Positions 1-8,837 of a stretch of DNA of 39,306 bases are shown here, in pieces. Position 1 is the stretch's first letter, and each line of letters begins with the position of its first letter. The position numbers were made by a program, and so were the translations under genes. The notes below the pieces were generated by a model. It was not told where the DNA came from. It did not search any database and saw nothing but the letters and a program-made list of their open reading frames with translations. The DNA is from Bacillus sp. AFS059628 (lineage in GTDB: Bacteria > Bacillota > Bacilli > Bacillales > Bacillaceae_G), in NCBI RefSeq assembly GCF_002571225.1, contig NZ_NVEC01000064.1:15671-54976 (forward strand). Reading direction: 5' to 3'.

Positions 1-30
1 ATTTTGAGGTGGGGGTCTTACTGCCCATTA
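1..30 (+). repeat. right half of an intergenic hairpin repeat, cut by the window edge
   Basis: The string AGGTGGGGG followed by ACTGCCCATTAA matches the right half of the hairpin at 18098-18148, differing at about 3 of 25 positions. The left half would lie outside the window. In both places the element sits a few tens of bases upstream of a start codon. Confidence 0.5.
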
Positions 31-71
31 AAGTGGGATAAAAAGATAGGTTAAGAAAAGAAGGGATTTTA

Positions 72-968
72 ATGATGGAAAAAGATGAACGTTTTAAACA
101 GGCCGAGTTTGGTGCTATCGTCGGGATCGTTGGTAATATTATATTGGCGATTGTAAAGGCGGTAATTGGTTATATTGGGAACAGTAAAGCGTTATTAGCG
201 GATGCTGTACATTCTGCGTCAGATGTAATTGGTTCACTAGCTGTACTGTTTGGATTGCGAGCAGCAAAGCAGCCGCCCGATGAAGATCATCCGTATGGTC
301 ATGGTAAAGCGGAATCGATTTCAGCGATTATTGTTGCAGTATTATTATTTATTGTGGGAATCGAGATAGCGATTTCGTCTATAAAAGCTTTTTCGCAGGA
401 ACTAGAACCACCGAAAGGAATTACGATTTTTGCTGTTGTTCTTTCGATTATCGTGAAGGAAGGGATGTTTCAATATAAATTCCGATTAGGGAAGAGGGTA
501 AATAGTGATGCAATTATTGCAAATGCATATGAGCACCGTTCGGATGTATTTTCTTCAATTGCAGCTTTAATTGGTATTTGTGCAGCGATTCTCGGTGGTA
601 AGTTCGGGTTAGATTGGCTTGTATATGCCGATCCAATTGCAGGATTATTCGTTTCACTTCTTGTTGCAAAAATGGCGTGGAGTATTGGGGCAGAAGCAAT
701 TCATGCAACGCTGGATCATGTTCTTCATGAAGAAGACGTTATTCCGCTTAGGGAAGCAGTGCTTCAAATAGATGGTGTCAAAAAGATTGGTTCTTTATAT
801 GCAAGGGAGCATGGACATTATGTTATTGTTGATATTAAAGTTTCAGTAGATCCGTACATTACTGTAGAAGAAGGGCACCGCATTGGAAAGCATGTGAAAG
901 AAACGCTTATGAAACAAGATAACGTACAAAATGTGTTTGTACATATAAATCCGTATTCTCCAAATTAA
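72..968 (+). CDS. cation diffusion facilitator family metal efflux protein
   Basis: A 298-residue integral membrane transporter that would export divalent metals such as Zn, Mn or Fe in exchange for protons. The N-terminal half carries hydrophobic helices (about 13-35, 82-102, 113-128, 160-205). Residues 41-51 hold the family motif with D44, H47 and D51, which would form the transport metal site, followed by HPYGHGK at 73-79. A second EHRSD motif lies in the fifth-helix region. The C-terminal 90 residues resemble the cytoplasmic ferredoxin-like dimerisation domain and are rich in histidine. The start is ATG 72, the first of two adjacent ATGs, with GAAGGGA upstream. The exact metal cannot be read from the sequence. 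The relative in B. subtilis is the YeaB/YdfM type. Confidence 0.9.
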   Translation: MMEKDERFKQAEFGAIVGIVGNIILAIVKAVIGYIGNSKALLADAVHSASDVIGSLAVLFGLRAAKQPPDEDHPYGHGKAESISAIIVAVLLFIVGIEIAISSIKAFSQELEPPKGITIFAVVLSIIVKEGMFQYKFRLGKRVNSDAIIANAYEHRSDVFSSIAALIGICAAILGGKFGLDWLVYADPIAGLFVSLLVAKMAWSIGAEAIHATLDHVLHEEDVIPLREAVLQIDGVKKIGSLYAREHGHYVIVDIKVSVDPYITVEEGHRIGKHVKETLMKQDNVQNVFVHINPYSPN

Positions 969-1018
969 ACATTAGTAACATTTTAGTATACAGATATTGC
1001 ATCGTAGTTTGCATGATA

Positions 1019-1047
1019 TTGTCACCCCTTAATCTGTCTTGTATAAT
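1019..1047 (+). promoter_or_regulatory. sigma-A promoter of recJ
   Basis: TTGTCA at 1019-1024 and a perfect TATAAT at 1042-1047 are separated by 17 bases. Transcription would begin near 1054, just ahead of the ribosome binding site, giving a very short leader. The promoter overlaps the inverted repeat at 1022-1065. Confidence 0.75.
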
Positions 1048-1065
1048 GAACAGGTTAAGGGGTGA
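1022..1065. repeat. 16-bp inverted repeat across the recJ promoter and ribosome binding site
   Basis: The arm at 1022-1037 (TCACCCCTTAATCTGT) is complementary to 1050-1065 (ACAGGTTAAGGGGTGA) at 15 of 16 positions, around a 12-base centre that holds the -10 box. The right arm contains the AAGGGG ribosome binding site. It could be an operator, or in read-through RNA a hairpin that hides the binding site. Confidence 0.6.
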
Positions 1066-1069
1066 TTTC

Positions 1070-3409
1070 GTGTTACAACCGAAGACGCGTTGGAAAGAAA
1101 AAGAATACAATGGCGAACGAGTGAGTGAATTAGCAAGTAAATTACAATTATCACCACTTGTCGTTTCGTTATTCCTCGGCAGAGGATTAGATACAGAAGA
1201 TAAGATTTTAGATTTTTTAAATACAGAAAATCAAGAATTTCATGATCCATTTTTATTAGAAGGAATGGATAGAACGGTAGAACGTGTAAATAAGGCGATT
1301 CAGAATGGAGAGCAAATATTAATATTTGGTGACTACGATGCGGACGGAGTAAGTAGTACGACTGTTTTATACCTTGCCTTGCAAGAATTAGGTGCAGACG
1401 TAGAATTTTATATTCCAAACCGTTTTACAGAAGGTTATGGACCAAACGAAGAAGCATTCCGTTGGGCGCATAGCGCAGGATTCTCACTAATTATTACTGT
1501 CGATACTGGTATCGCAGCGGTACATGAAGCGAAGGTAGCGAAGGAACTTGGAATAGATCTTATTATTACGGATCACCATGAGCCACCACCAGAATTGCCA
1601 GAAGCACTTGCGATTATTCATCCAAAATTAGATGGCGGTGTGTATCCGTTTCACTATTTAGCTGGTGTAGGTGTTGCGTTTAAGGTTGCACATGCACTAT
1701 TAGGCCGTGTACCAGAACATTTATTAGAAATTGCAGTAATTGGTACAGTAGCTGATTTAGTATCACTTCACGGCGAAAATAGATTGCTAGTGAAGCGTGG
1801 TTTAAAACATATGCGCATGACGAAAAATATCGGACTAAAGGCGCTATTTAAAGTTGCTAACGTTTCGCAAAGTGAAATTACAGAAGAGAGTATTGGCTTC
1901 TCAATTGCACCTCGTATTAATGCTGTTGGACGTTTAGAAGATGCTACGCCAGCTGTACATCTTTTATTATCAGAGGATCCAGAAGAAGCGAAAGAGCTTG
2001 CTGAAGAAATTGATGAGTTGAACAAATTACGAAAAGATATTGTAAAGCAAATTACAGAAGAAGCTATCGCTGAAGTGGAAAATAAATTCCCGCCTGAAGA
2101 AAATAAAGTATTAGTGCTTGCAAAAGAAGGATGGAATCCGGGTGTCATTGGAATTGTCGCTTCTAAATTAGTTGAACGTTTTTATCGTCCGACGATTGTA
2201 TTAAGCATTGATCCTGTGAAAGAAACGGCAAAAGGTTCAGCACGTAGTATTGCGGGATTTGATTTGTTTGCAAACTTGTCAGATTGTAGAGAGTTATTGC
2301 CACACTTCGGAGGGCATCCGATGGCAGCGGGAATGACGCTACATATGAATGATGTAGATGAATTACGCCGCCGCTTAAATGAACAAGCAGATACAATTTT
2401 AACGGAAGAAGATTTTATTCCAATTACATCAGTTGATGTCTTTTGTAAGGTGGAGGATGTAACACTTGCAGCAATTGAAGATATGCAAAAGTTAGCGCCA
2501 TTTGGTGTTGGAAATCCAAAACCACGTATTGCGGTTAAGGATGCAGAACTAGAAAGTATTCGAGCAATCGGATCTGACGGTTCTCATTTGAAAATGGCTC
2601 TTCGTGATGGACAAGCAACACTGGATACAATCGGATTTGGTTTTGGTGCGTATGCGAAAGAAATTTCTCCACTTGCAAAAGTATCTGTAATAGGTGAAGC
2701 ATCTATCAATGAATGGAATAATTTTAAGAAGCCGCAATTAATGGTACAAGATATTGCTGTAGAGGCATGGCAATTATTTGATTGGCGTAGTATGCGTAAC
2801 GTAGAAGCGAATGTAGCAGAACTTCCGAAAGAAAAAGTAAAGATGGTGTATTTTTCTGAAGAGGTATTGAATAAATTTTCTTTAGAAGACTATAAAGAGC
2901 ATATGATGCATGCATCAGAAGTAACGGAGTTAGATGACCAATACGTCGTGTTCCTTGATTTACCAAAAGGAACAGATGAATTACGGGAGCTATTTAAAGC
3001 TGGTTTCCCATCGCGAATTTATACACTATTTTACCAAGAGAATAATCATTTATTTAGTACTGTTCCAACGAGAGAACACTTTAAATGGTACTATTCGTTC
3101 TTGAGCCAAAAATCACCATTTTCTTTAAGACAATATGGTGCGCAACTATGTCAACATAAAGGTTGGTCAAAAGATACAGTAAATTTCATGACACAGGTGT
3201 TTTTTGAGTTAGAATTTGTTACAATAAAAGATGGCGTCATTTTTATGGCAGACAAAAAACAAAAGCGTGATTTAATTGAATCGAACACATATCGTGAGAA
3301 AATGAACCACTTACAATTAGAAAAAGAATTGGTTTATAGCACATATCAGCAACTATATACATGGTTTGAAACGATTCGTAATCATAAAGAAGTAGAACAG
3401 TTAGGGTAA
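1070..3409 (+). CDS. recJ: single-stranded-DNA-specific exonuclease RecJ
   Basis: RecJ degrades single-stranded DNA 5' to 3' during recombinational repair. From GTG 1070 the protein has 779 residues, close to the usual Bacillus length. The DHH-family signature is complete: DYDADG at 88-93, DHH at 168-170, and a C-terminal DHHA1 motif GGHPMAAGMTL, followed by the OB-like domain and the extra C-terminal region typical of Firmicutes. The frame is open back to 1013, but that start would lie inside the promoter. GTG 1070 follows AAGGGGTG by a proper distance and the protein then begins LQPKTRW, as expected for the family. apt follows after 47 bases. RecJ beside the cation efflux gene and apt is the order seen in Bacillus. 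Confidence 0.95.
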   Translation: MLQPKTRWKEKEYNGERVSELASKLQLSPLVVSLFLGRGLDTEDKILDFLNTENQEFHDPFLLEGMDRTVERVNKAIQNGEQILIFGDYDADGVSSTTVLYLALQELGADVEFYIPNRFTEGYGPNEEAFRWAHSAGFSLIITVDTGIAAVHEAKVAKELGIDLIITDHHEPPPELPEALAIIHPKLDGGVYPFHYLAGVGVAFKVAHALLGRVPEHLLEIAVIGTVADLVSLHGENRLLVKRGLKHMRMTKNIGLKALFKVANVSQSEITEESIGFSIAPRINAVGRLEDATPAVHLLLSEDPEEAKELAEEIDELNKLRKDIVKQITEEAIAEVENKFPPEENKVLVLAKEGWNPGVIGIVASKLVERFYRPTIVLSIDPVKETAKGSARSIAGFDLFANLSDCRELLPHFGGHPMAAGMTLHMNDVDELRRRLNEQADTILTEEDFIPITSVDVFCKVEDVTLAAIEDMQKLAPFGVGNPKPRIAVKDAELESIRAIGSDGSHLKMALRDGQATLDTIGFGFGAYAKEISPLAKVSVIGEASINEWNNFKKPQLMVQDIAVEAWQLFDWRSMRNVEANVAELPKEKVKMVYFSEEVLNKFSLEDYKEHMMHASEVTELDDQYVVFLDLPKGTDELRELFKAGFPSRIYTLFYQENNHLFSTVPTREHFKWYYSFLSQKSPFSLRQYGAQLCQHKGWSKDTVNFMTQVFFELEFVTIKDGVIFMADKKQKRDLIESNTYREKMNHLQLEKELVYSTYQQLYTWFETIRNHKEVEQLG

Positions 3410-3433
3410 AGGATTTGTATTTACAAACCTTTT
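3408..3433 (+). terminator. weak recJ-apt intergenic hairpin
   Basis: AAAGG and TTTGTA pair with TACAAA and CCTTTT with one bulged A and a two-base loop, ending in TTTT. It is short and may only reduce transcription from recJ into apt. Confidence 0.35.
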
Positions 3434-3456
3434 AGATCTGAGGAGGATTCAGAAAT

Positions 3457-3969
3457 ATGGATTTCAAGCAACATATCGCAATTGTACCGGATTATCCAAA
3501 AGAAGGTATTGTGTTTAAAGACATTACACCGTTAATGAACGACGGTAAAGCATACAAAGCGGCAACAGATGCAATCGTTGAGTATGCAAAAGAGAGAGAC
3601 ATCGATCTTGTAGTAGGACCAGAAGCTCGTGGTTTCATTATCGGTTGCCCAGTTTCTTATGCGTTAGAAGTAGGATTTGCGCCAGTTCGTAAATTAGGAA
3701 AATTACCACGTGAAGTAATTACAGTTGACTACGGTAAAGAATATGGTAAAGATGTTTTAACAATCCATAAAGATGCAATTAAGCCAGGTCAACGCGTATT
3801 AATTACAGATGACTTATTAGCTACAGGTGGAACAATTGAAGCGACAATTAAGTTAGTTGAAGAGCTAGGCGGAATTGTAGCAGGAATTGCATTCTTAGTA
3901 GAACTTACTTACTTAGATGGTCGTAAAATGTTAGATGGTTACGATGTATTAGTATTAGAAAAATACTAA
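3457..3969 (+). CDS. apt: adenine phosphoribosyltransferase
   Basis: Converts adenine and PRPP to AMP in the cytoplasm (purine salvage). The protein has 170 residues, the usual length. The type I phosphoribosyltransferase PRPP-binding loop [13 protein letters not shown] lies at 114-126, and the N-terminal region [16 protein letters not shown] is characteristic of bacterial Apt. The start ATG follows AGGAGG at 3441-3446. It is probably co-transcribed with recJ, although a weak hairpin separates them, and a strong terminator follows. Confidence 0.97.
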   Translation: MDFKQHIAIVPDYPKEGIVFKDITPLMNDGKAYKAATDAIVEYAKERDIDLVVGPEARGFIIGCPVSYALEVGFAPVRKLGKLPREVITVDYGKEYGKDVLTIHKDAIKPGQRVLITDDLLATGGTIEATIKLVEELGGIVAGIAFLVELTYLDGRKMLDGYDVLVLEKY

Positions 3970-3996
3970 TCACTATATAGTAAAACTACGGTGATA

Positions 3997-4040
3997 AAAA
4001 GTACCCGTGAATCTCTTGGAGAGGAGCGGGTACTTTTGTA
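3997..4040 (+). terminator. Rho-independent terminator after apt
   Basis: AAAAGTACCCG at 3997-4007 pairs with CGGGTACTTTT at 4027-4037 across a 19-base loop. It closes the recJ-apt unit before the relA promoter. Confidence 0.85.
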
Positions 4041-4087
4041 TAATTGAACAAAAAATTATGGTGAAATGTCAGTAAAATCTTTTCCTT

Positions 4088-4116
4088 TTCACAATTCACA
4101 ATCATTGGGTTATAAT
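4088..4116 (+). promoter_or_regulatory. sigma-A promoter of relA
   Basis: TTCACA at 4088-4093, a 17-base spacer and TATAAT at 4111-4116. A second TATAAT lies at 4124-4129 without a good -35 partner. The leader is about 55 bases. Confidence 0.65.
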
Positions 4117-4179
4117 GATAGAATATAATTTATTCTATTTAATTAAAGATAAAGTCAATTTTCAATAAAAGGTGATTCG

Positions 4180-6363
4180 ATGGCAAATGAGCAGGTACTA
4201 ACAGCTGAACAGGTACTCGAGAAAGCAAGTCAATATTTAGTAGATGAAGATATTGAGCTAGTAGCACGTGCCTATGAATATGCACGCGATGCGCATAGCG
4301 AACAATACAGAAAATCGGGTGAACCATACATTATTCATCCAATTCAAGTTGCAGGTATTTTAGTTGATTTACACATGGATCCAGCTACAGTATCGGCAGG
4401 TTTCTTACATGATGTAGTAGAAGATACAGAGGTTACATTAGAAGATATTGAACGGGAATTTAATAAAGAAATTGCTATGCTTGTTGATGGTGTGACAAAG
4501 CTCGGAAAGATTAAATATAAATCTCATGAGCAACAACAAGCAGAAAACCATCGCAAAATGTTTATTGCAATGGCTCAAGATATTCGAGTTATTTTAATTA
4601 AACTAGCTGACCGTCTTCATAACATGCGTACATTGAAACATTTGCCTCAAGAGAAGCAGCGTCGCATTGCGAATGAAACGTTAGAAATCTTTGCACCTTT
4701 AGCACATAGACTCGGAATTAGTACTATTAAATGGGAGCTAGAGGATACGTCACTTCGCTACTTAAATCCGCAACAATATTATCGTATTGTAAATTTAATG
4801 AAGCGTAAACGTGCAGAACGTGAAGAGTATTTAGACGAAGTAATGACTGGTATTCGTGAGAAATTAGACGAAGTTGCAATTCAACCTGAAATTTCTGGAA
4901 GACCAAAACATATTTACAGCATTTATCGTAAAATGGCACTGCAAAATAAACAGTTCAATGAAATTTACGATTTATTAGCTGTACGTGTCGTTGTAAATAG
5001 TATTAAAGATTGTTATGCGGTACTTGGAATTATTCATACGTGTTGGAAGCCGATGCCAGGGCGTTTTAAAGATTATATAGCAATGCCGAAAGCAAACCTA
5101 TATCAATCTCTTCATACGACTGTAATTGGGCCAAAAGGTGATCCACTTGAAGTACAAATTCGTACGAAAGAAATGCATGAGATTGCAGAATTCGGAATCG
5201 CGGCACACTGGGCGTATAAAGAAGGAAAAACAGCAGAAACAACGGGTACATTAGAGAAGAAACTGACATGGTTCCGTCAAATATTAGAATGGCAAAATGA
5301 AGCTTCTAATGCAGAAGAGTTTATGGAGTCATTAAAAATTGATTTATTCTCTGACATGGTATTCGTCTTTACACCGAAAGGCGATGTAATGGAATTACCA
5401 CTTGGATCTGTTCCGATTGACTTTGCATATCGTGTGCATTCAGAGATTGGGAATAAAACAATTGGTGCAAAAGTAAACGGGAAAATGGTGACGCTTGATT
5501 ATAAATTAAAAACAGGTGACATCATTGAGATTTTAACATCGAAACATTCGTATGGACCAAGTCAAGACTGGGTGAAACTTGCTCAAACATCTCATGCGAA
5601 AAATAAAATACGTCAATTCTTTAAGAAGCAACGTAGAGATGAAAATATTGAAAAAGGCCGTGAACTTGTTGAGAAAGAAGTGCGTAGCCTAGAGTATGAG
5701 ATGAAAGAAGTATTAGCTCCTGATAATTTAAAACGTGTTGCTGAAAAATTCAATTTTGCAAATGAAGAAGATATGTTTGCAGCAGTTGGATATAATGGCA
5801 TCACTGCATCACAAATTGTTACACGACTGACGGACAAGTTCCGTAAGCAACGTGAAGAAGAAGAGATTGTTGAAGTTAAAGAAGTTCGTAAACCGATGAA
5901 AATTCGAAAATGGGATTCTGGCGTTAAAGTAAGTGGTGCGGATAATTTATTAATTCGTTTATCAAAATGCTGTAACCCAGTACCAGGCGATGATATCGTT
6001 GGGTATATTACGAAAGGCCGAGGCGTATCGATTCACCGCCGTGATTGTGTAAATGTTCATACAGAAGAAGCTATAGAACGTTTATTAGAAGTAGAGTGGG
6101 AAGGTAGCCCTGAAAAAGAAATTGAGTATAACGTTGATATTGAAATTTCAGGTTACGATCGCCGTGGTTTATTAAATGAAGTATTACAAGCTGTTACAGA
6201 GACGAAAACGTACATTTCGGCAGTTTCTGGTAGAAGTGACCGTAATAAGATGGCGACAATTAATATGTCAATCTCTATTCGTAACTTACAACACTTGAAA
6301 AAAGTAGTAGAACGCATTAAACGTGTTCCGGAAATTTATGCAGTACGACGCATGATGCATTAA
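4180..6363 (+). CDS. relA: bifunctional (p)ppGpp synthetase/hydrolase Rel
   Basis: Makes and degrades the stringent-response alarmone (p)ppGpp on the ribosome under amino-acid starvation. The 727-residue protein has all Rel domains. The HD hydrolase domain carries HDVVEDT at 77-83, so hydrolysis should be active. The synthetase domain (about 240-350) has [14 protein letters not shown] at 239-252 and the [10 protein letters not shown] stretch at 295-304. A TGS domain lies at about 390-450, a conserved-cysteine region (KCCNPVPGD) near 588-598, and an ACT domain ends the protein. The start ATG follows AAAAGGTG. dtd begins 17 bases downstream, so the two form one operon, which links starvation signalling with tRNA proofreading. 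Firmicutes normally have this one long bifunctional enzyme plus small synthetases elsewhere. Confidence 0.97.
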   Translation: MANEQVLTAEQVLEKASQYLVDEDIELVARAYEYARDAHSEQYRKSGEPYIIHPIQVAGILVDLHMDPATVSAGFLHDVVEDTEVTLEDIEREFNKEIAMLVDGVTKLGKIKYKSHEQQQAENHRKMFIAMAQDIRVILIKLADRLHNMRTLKHLPQEKQRRIANETLEIFAPLAHRLGISTIKWELEDTSLRYLNPQQYYRIVNLMKRKRAEREEYLDEVMTGIREKLDEVAIQPEISGRPKHIYSIYRKMALQNKQFNEIYDLLAVRVVVNSIKDCYAVLGIIHTCWKPMPGRFKDYIAMPKANLYQSLHTTVIGPKGDPLEVQIRTKEMHEIAEFGIAAHWAYKEGKTAETTGTLEKKLTWFRQILEWQNEASNAEEFMESLKIDLFSDMVFVFTPKGDVMELPLGSVPIDFAYRVHSEIGNKTIGAKVNGKMVTLDYKLKTGDIIEILTSKHSYGPSQDWVKLAQTSHAKNKIRQFFKKQRRDENIEKGRELVEKEVRSLEYEMKEVLAPDNLKRVAEKFNFANEEDMFAAVGYNGITASQIVTRLTDKFRKQREEEEIVEVKEVRKPMKIRKWDSGVKVSGADNLLIRLSKCCNPVPGDDIVGYITKGRGVSIHRRDCVNVHTEEAIERLLEVEWEGSPEKEIEYNVDIEISGYDRRGLLNEVLQAVTETKTYISAVSGRSDRNKMATINMSISIRNLQHLKKVVERIKRVPEIYAVRRMMH

Positions 6364-6380
6364 TAGGGAGTGTAGAAAAG

Positions 6381-6821
6381 ATGAGAGTTGTTTTACAACG
6401 ATCAAAAGAAGCGTCTGTCACAGTAGACGGTGAGATCGTAGGACAAATTCCGTTCGGTTTAACATTGCTAGTTGGCATTACGCATGAAGATACAGAAAAA
6501 GATGTAACTTACATTGCAGAAAAAATTGCGAACTTACGTATTTTTGAAGATGAGAGCGGAAAGATGAATCATTCTATACTTGATGTAGAAGGACAAGTTC
6601 TATCAATTTCGCAATTCACATTATACGGAGATTGCCGCAAGGGAAGACGTCCGAACTTTATGGATGCTGCTAAACCTGACTATGCAGAACGTTTATATGA
6701 TTTCTTTAATGAAGAAGTTCGTAAGCAAGGATTGCATGTAGAGACAGGGAAGTTCGGAGCAATGATGGATGTTTCATTAATCAATGATGGTCCGGTGACC
6801 TTAATTGTGGATAGTAAATAA
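6381..6821 (+). CDS. dtd: D-aminoacyl-tRNA deacylase
   Basis: Hydrolyses D-aminoacyl-tRNA, for example D-Tyr-tRNA, so that D-residues do not enter proteins. It has 146 residues, the normal DTD1 length. The two diagnostic motifs are present: SQFTL at 77-81 and GPVT at 137-140, which together form the dimer-interface active site. The start ATG follows GGGAGTG, 17 bases after relA. A terminator follows at once, closing the relA-dtd unit. Confidence 0.96.
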   Translation: MRVVLQRSKEASVTVDGEIVGQIPFGLTLLVGITHEDTEKDVTYIAEKIANLRIFEDESGKMNHSILDVEGQVLSISQFTLYGDCRKGRRPNFMDAAKPDYAERLYDFFNEEVRKQGLHVETGKFGAMMDVSLINDGPVTLIVDSK

Positions 6822-6832
6822 TGTTACTTGAG

Positions 6833-6863
6833 AAGAGGGGATGATATCATCCTCTCTTTTTTA
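6833..6863 (+). terminator. terminator after dtd
   Basis: AGAGGGGATGAT pairs with ATCATCCTCTCT (one mismatch), followed by a T run. The centre, ATGATATCAT, is a perfect palindrome. Confidence 0.85.
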
Positions 6864-6968
6864 TACATTTTTGTATGTTTTGTTCATTTATCTCGCTATT
6901 TGTGGGCAATAACCCCCGCGGATTTCTTTGGAATGAATAGCTTTTTCGCTTATGTATAACTCTTTAAT

Positions 6969-7004
6969 CAATATGGAACAATAAAAAGTAAAACATCCAT
7001 ATTG
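6969..7004 (+). repeat. 9-bp inverted repeat upstream of the small HTH-like gene
   Basis: CAATATGGA at 6969-6977 is perfectly complementary to TCCATATTG at 6996-7004, with an 18-base A-rich loop. The right arm ends four bases before the GAGGG ribosome binding site of the gene starting at 7023. It may be an operator or a leader hairpin. Confidence 0.45.
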
Positions 7005-7022
7005 AATGTGAGGGATATACGT

Positions 7023-7199
7023 ATGCGTATGAATGAAAAAGGGCATTCTGTTACAAATGGTGCAAATCAACTGTTTAACGTGAATTTTCATGATTTTATT
7101 TCAAAAGAGCAAAACAATACTTCGATGGAGCTTGCTTCTGAGTTTGGGATTTCTCTTCAAGATGTAAAGCGTCTAAAGAAGCAGATTGAACGCTCTTAG
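7023..7199 (+). CDS. small helix-turn-helix (sigma region 4-like) protein, function unknown
   Basis: A 58-residue basic protein. The C-terminal half, from SMELASEFGISLQDVKRLKKQ, reads as a helix-turn-helix of the kind found in sigma-70 region 4. No other sigma region is present, so it is not a complete sigma factor. ATG 7023 follows GTGAGGG (7008-7014) with an 8-base spacer. A TTG 21 bases upstream is in frame but lies inside the inverted repeat arm. It sits between the dtd terminator and the hisS promoter, so it is probably its own transcription unit. In B. subtilis the yrvJ amidase gene occupies this place. It could bind DNA or RNA polymerase; that is inference. Confidence 0.7.
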   Translation: MRMNEKGHSVTNGANQLFNVNFHDFISKEQNNTSMELASEFGISLQDVKRLKKQIERS

Positions 7200-7204
7200 A
7201 GCAC

Positions 7205-7233
7205 TTGACAATCCTACTGAACAAACGTATAGT
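7205..7233 (+). promoter_or_regulatory. sigma-A promoter of the hisS-aspS operon
   Basis: A perfect TTGACA at 7205-7210, a 17-base spacer and TATAGT at 7228-7233. It begins six bases after the stop of the small upstream gene and drives the T-box leader. Confidence 0.85.
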
Positions 7234-7239
7234 AATTTT

Positions 7240-7513
7240 ATATTTACATATGAATATAACCGTTGATAGAGAAGAGTAAATGAGACACACATGGAAAGAG
7301 AAGAAATGTCTTAGGCTGAAAACATTTCTACATGATGACTGATTGAATGACACTCTAGAGGTTTCAACTTGAACGGCATATACGCTTAGTAGGGATGAAC
7401 GCACATTTAAGCGTTATTAAAAAAGTGGAAGCATACGTGCTTCAATTAGGGTGGCACCACGGGTATAATACTCTCGTCCCTACTGTTCAAACAGTAGAGG
7501 CGGGAGTTTTTTT
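7240..7513 (+). ncRNA. T-box riboswitch leader (His) controlling hisS-aspS
   Basis: The leader senses uncharged tRNA-His and allows read-through when histidine is short. The conserved T-box AGGGTGGCACCACGGG lies at 7448-7463. The terminator follows at 7471-7513, with a long stem from CTCTCGTCCC to GGCGGGAG and then seven Ts. The base of Stem I is GTTGA at 7262-7266 with TCAAC at 7364-7368, and an AGTA motif lies close to its 5' side. Just inside the 3' side, CAC at 7351-7353 is the candidate histidine specifier codon, which agrees with the downstream hisS. An open frame running through this leader into hisS is not a real N-terminus. Confidence 0.93.
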
Positions 7514-7553
7514 ATTTTTATTAAGATTAAAACAATTTGAGGAGGAACTGAAT

Positions 7554-8825
7554 ATGTCTATTCAAATCCCACGCGGAACGCAAGATATTCTTCCAGGCAC
7601 TGTTGAGTTATGGCAGTATATCGAAGGGCAAGCACGCGAAATTTGCCGTCGTTACAATTATAAAGAAATTCGTACACCAATTTTTGAGCACACTGAGCTA
7701 TTTTTACGTGGTGTTGGTGATACGACAGATATCGTACAAAAAGAAATGTACTCATTCCAAGACCGTGGAGAGCGTAGTTTAACATTGCGTCCAGAAGGTA
7801 CTGCACCTGTTGTACGTTCTTACGTTGAAAACAAAATGTTCGGTGATGCAACACAACCAACGAAATTATACTATATCGGTCAAATGTTCCGTTACGAAAG
7901 ACCACAAGCAGGTCGCTATCGTCAATTCGTACAATTCGGTATTGAAGCAATCGGTAGTAACGATCCTGCAATTGATGCAGAAGTAATTGCACTTGCTGTT
8001 GAATTTTACCGCGGCATGGGCTTAAAAAATATTAAAGTTGTATTAAACAGTTTAGGTGACGCAGCAAGCCGTCAAGCACACCGCGATGCATTAATCGCAC
8101 ACTTTGAGCCACGTATCGGCGAATTCTGTTCTGACTGTCAATCTCGTTTAGAAAAGAACCCTCTTCGTATTTTAGATTGCAAGAAGGACCGTAACCATGA
8201 ATTAATGGGAACAGCACCATCTATTACAGAATACTTAAACGAAGATTCAGCAGTATACTACGACAAAGTTCAAGAACTATTAACGATGATGGATGTTCCA
8301 TTTGAAAAAGATCCGAACTTAGTACGTGGTTTAGACTACTACCAACACACTGTATTTGAAATTATGAGTGAGGCAGAAGGTTTCGGTGCTATCACTACAT
8401 TAAGCGGTGGTGGACGTTACAATGGACTTGTACAAGAAATCGGTGGACCGGAAATGCCAGGTATCGGTTTTGCGATGAGTATTGAACGTTTAATTATGGC
8501 GCTAAAAGCGGAAAACATTGAATTACCAATTGAACATAGCATTGATTGTTACGTTGTAGCGCTTGGTGAAAAAGCAAAAGATCATGCTGCAAAAGTTGCG
8601 TTTGATCTTCGAAAAGCTGGATTATCAGTTGAAAAAGATTATTTAGACCGCAAAATGAAAGCACAATTTAAATCAGCAGATCGTCTAAAAGCGAAATTTG
8701 TAGCTGTATTAGGGGAAGATGAGCTAGATAAAGGCATCATTAACTTAAAAGATATGGCAACGGGCGAGCAAGAAGAAGTAGCATTAGATGTATTTGCTTC
8801 ATACGTAGCAGAGAAATTAATATAG
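7554..8825 (+). CDS. hisS: histidyl-tRNA synthetase
   Basis: Charges tRNA-His with histidine. From ATG 7554, preceded by GAGGAGG, the protein has 423 residues, the usual length. Class II motifs are clear: motif 1 near 41-70, motif 2 [18 protein letters not shown] at 112-129, and motif 3 [11 protein letters not shown]. The HisRS-specific signatures VRGLDYY and GGGRYNGL are also present, followed by the C-terminal anticodon-binding domain. aspS follows 12 bases downstream in the same operon, under the T-box at 7240-7513. The arrangement means aspartyl-tRNA synthetase is also induced by histidine starvation, as known for B. subtilis hisS-aspS. Confidence 0.97.
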   Translation: MSIQIPRGTQDILPGTVELWQYIEGQAREICRRYNYKEIRTPIFEHTELFLRGVGDTTDIVQKEMYSFQDRGERSLTLRPEGTAPVVRSYVENKMFGDATQPTKLYYIGQMFRYERPQAGRYRQFVQFGIEAIGSNDPAIDAEVIALAVEFYRGMGLKNIKVVLNSLGDAASRQAHRDALIAHFEPRIGEFCSDCQSRLEKNPLRILDCKKDRNHELMGTAPSITEYLNEDSAVYYDKVQELLTMMDVPFEKDPNLVRGLDYYQHTVFEIMSEAEGFGAITTLSGGGRYNGLVQEIGGPEMPGIGFAMSIERLIMALKAENIELPIEHSIDCYVVALGEKAKDHAAKVAFDLRKAGLSVEKDYLDRKMKAQFKSADRLKAKFVAVLGEDELDKGIINLKDMATGEQEEVALDVFASYVAEKLI

Positions 8826-8837
8826 GGGGAACTTACA

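Noticed and set aside
1013-1069. Upstream extension of recJ to 1013
   Set aside because: It overlaps the TTGTCA-N17-TATAAT promoter and has no ribosome binding site; GTG 1070 follows AAGGGGTG.
7395-7553. N-terminal extension of hisS
   Set aside because: The extra 53 codons are the T-box and terminator of the leader RNA.
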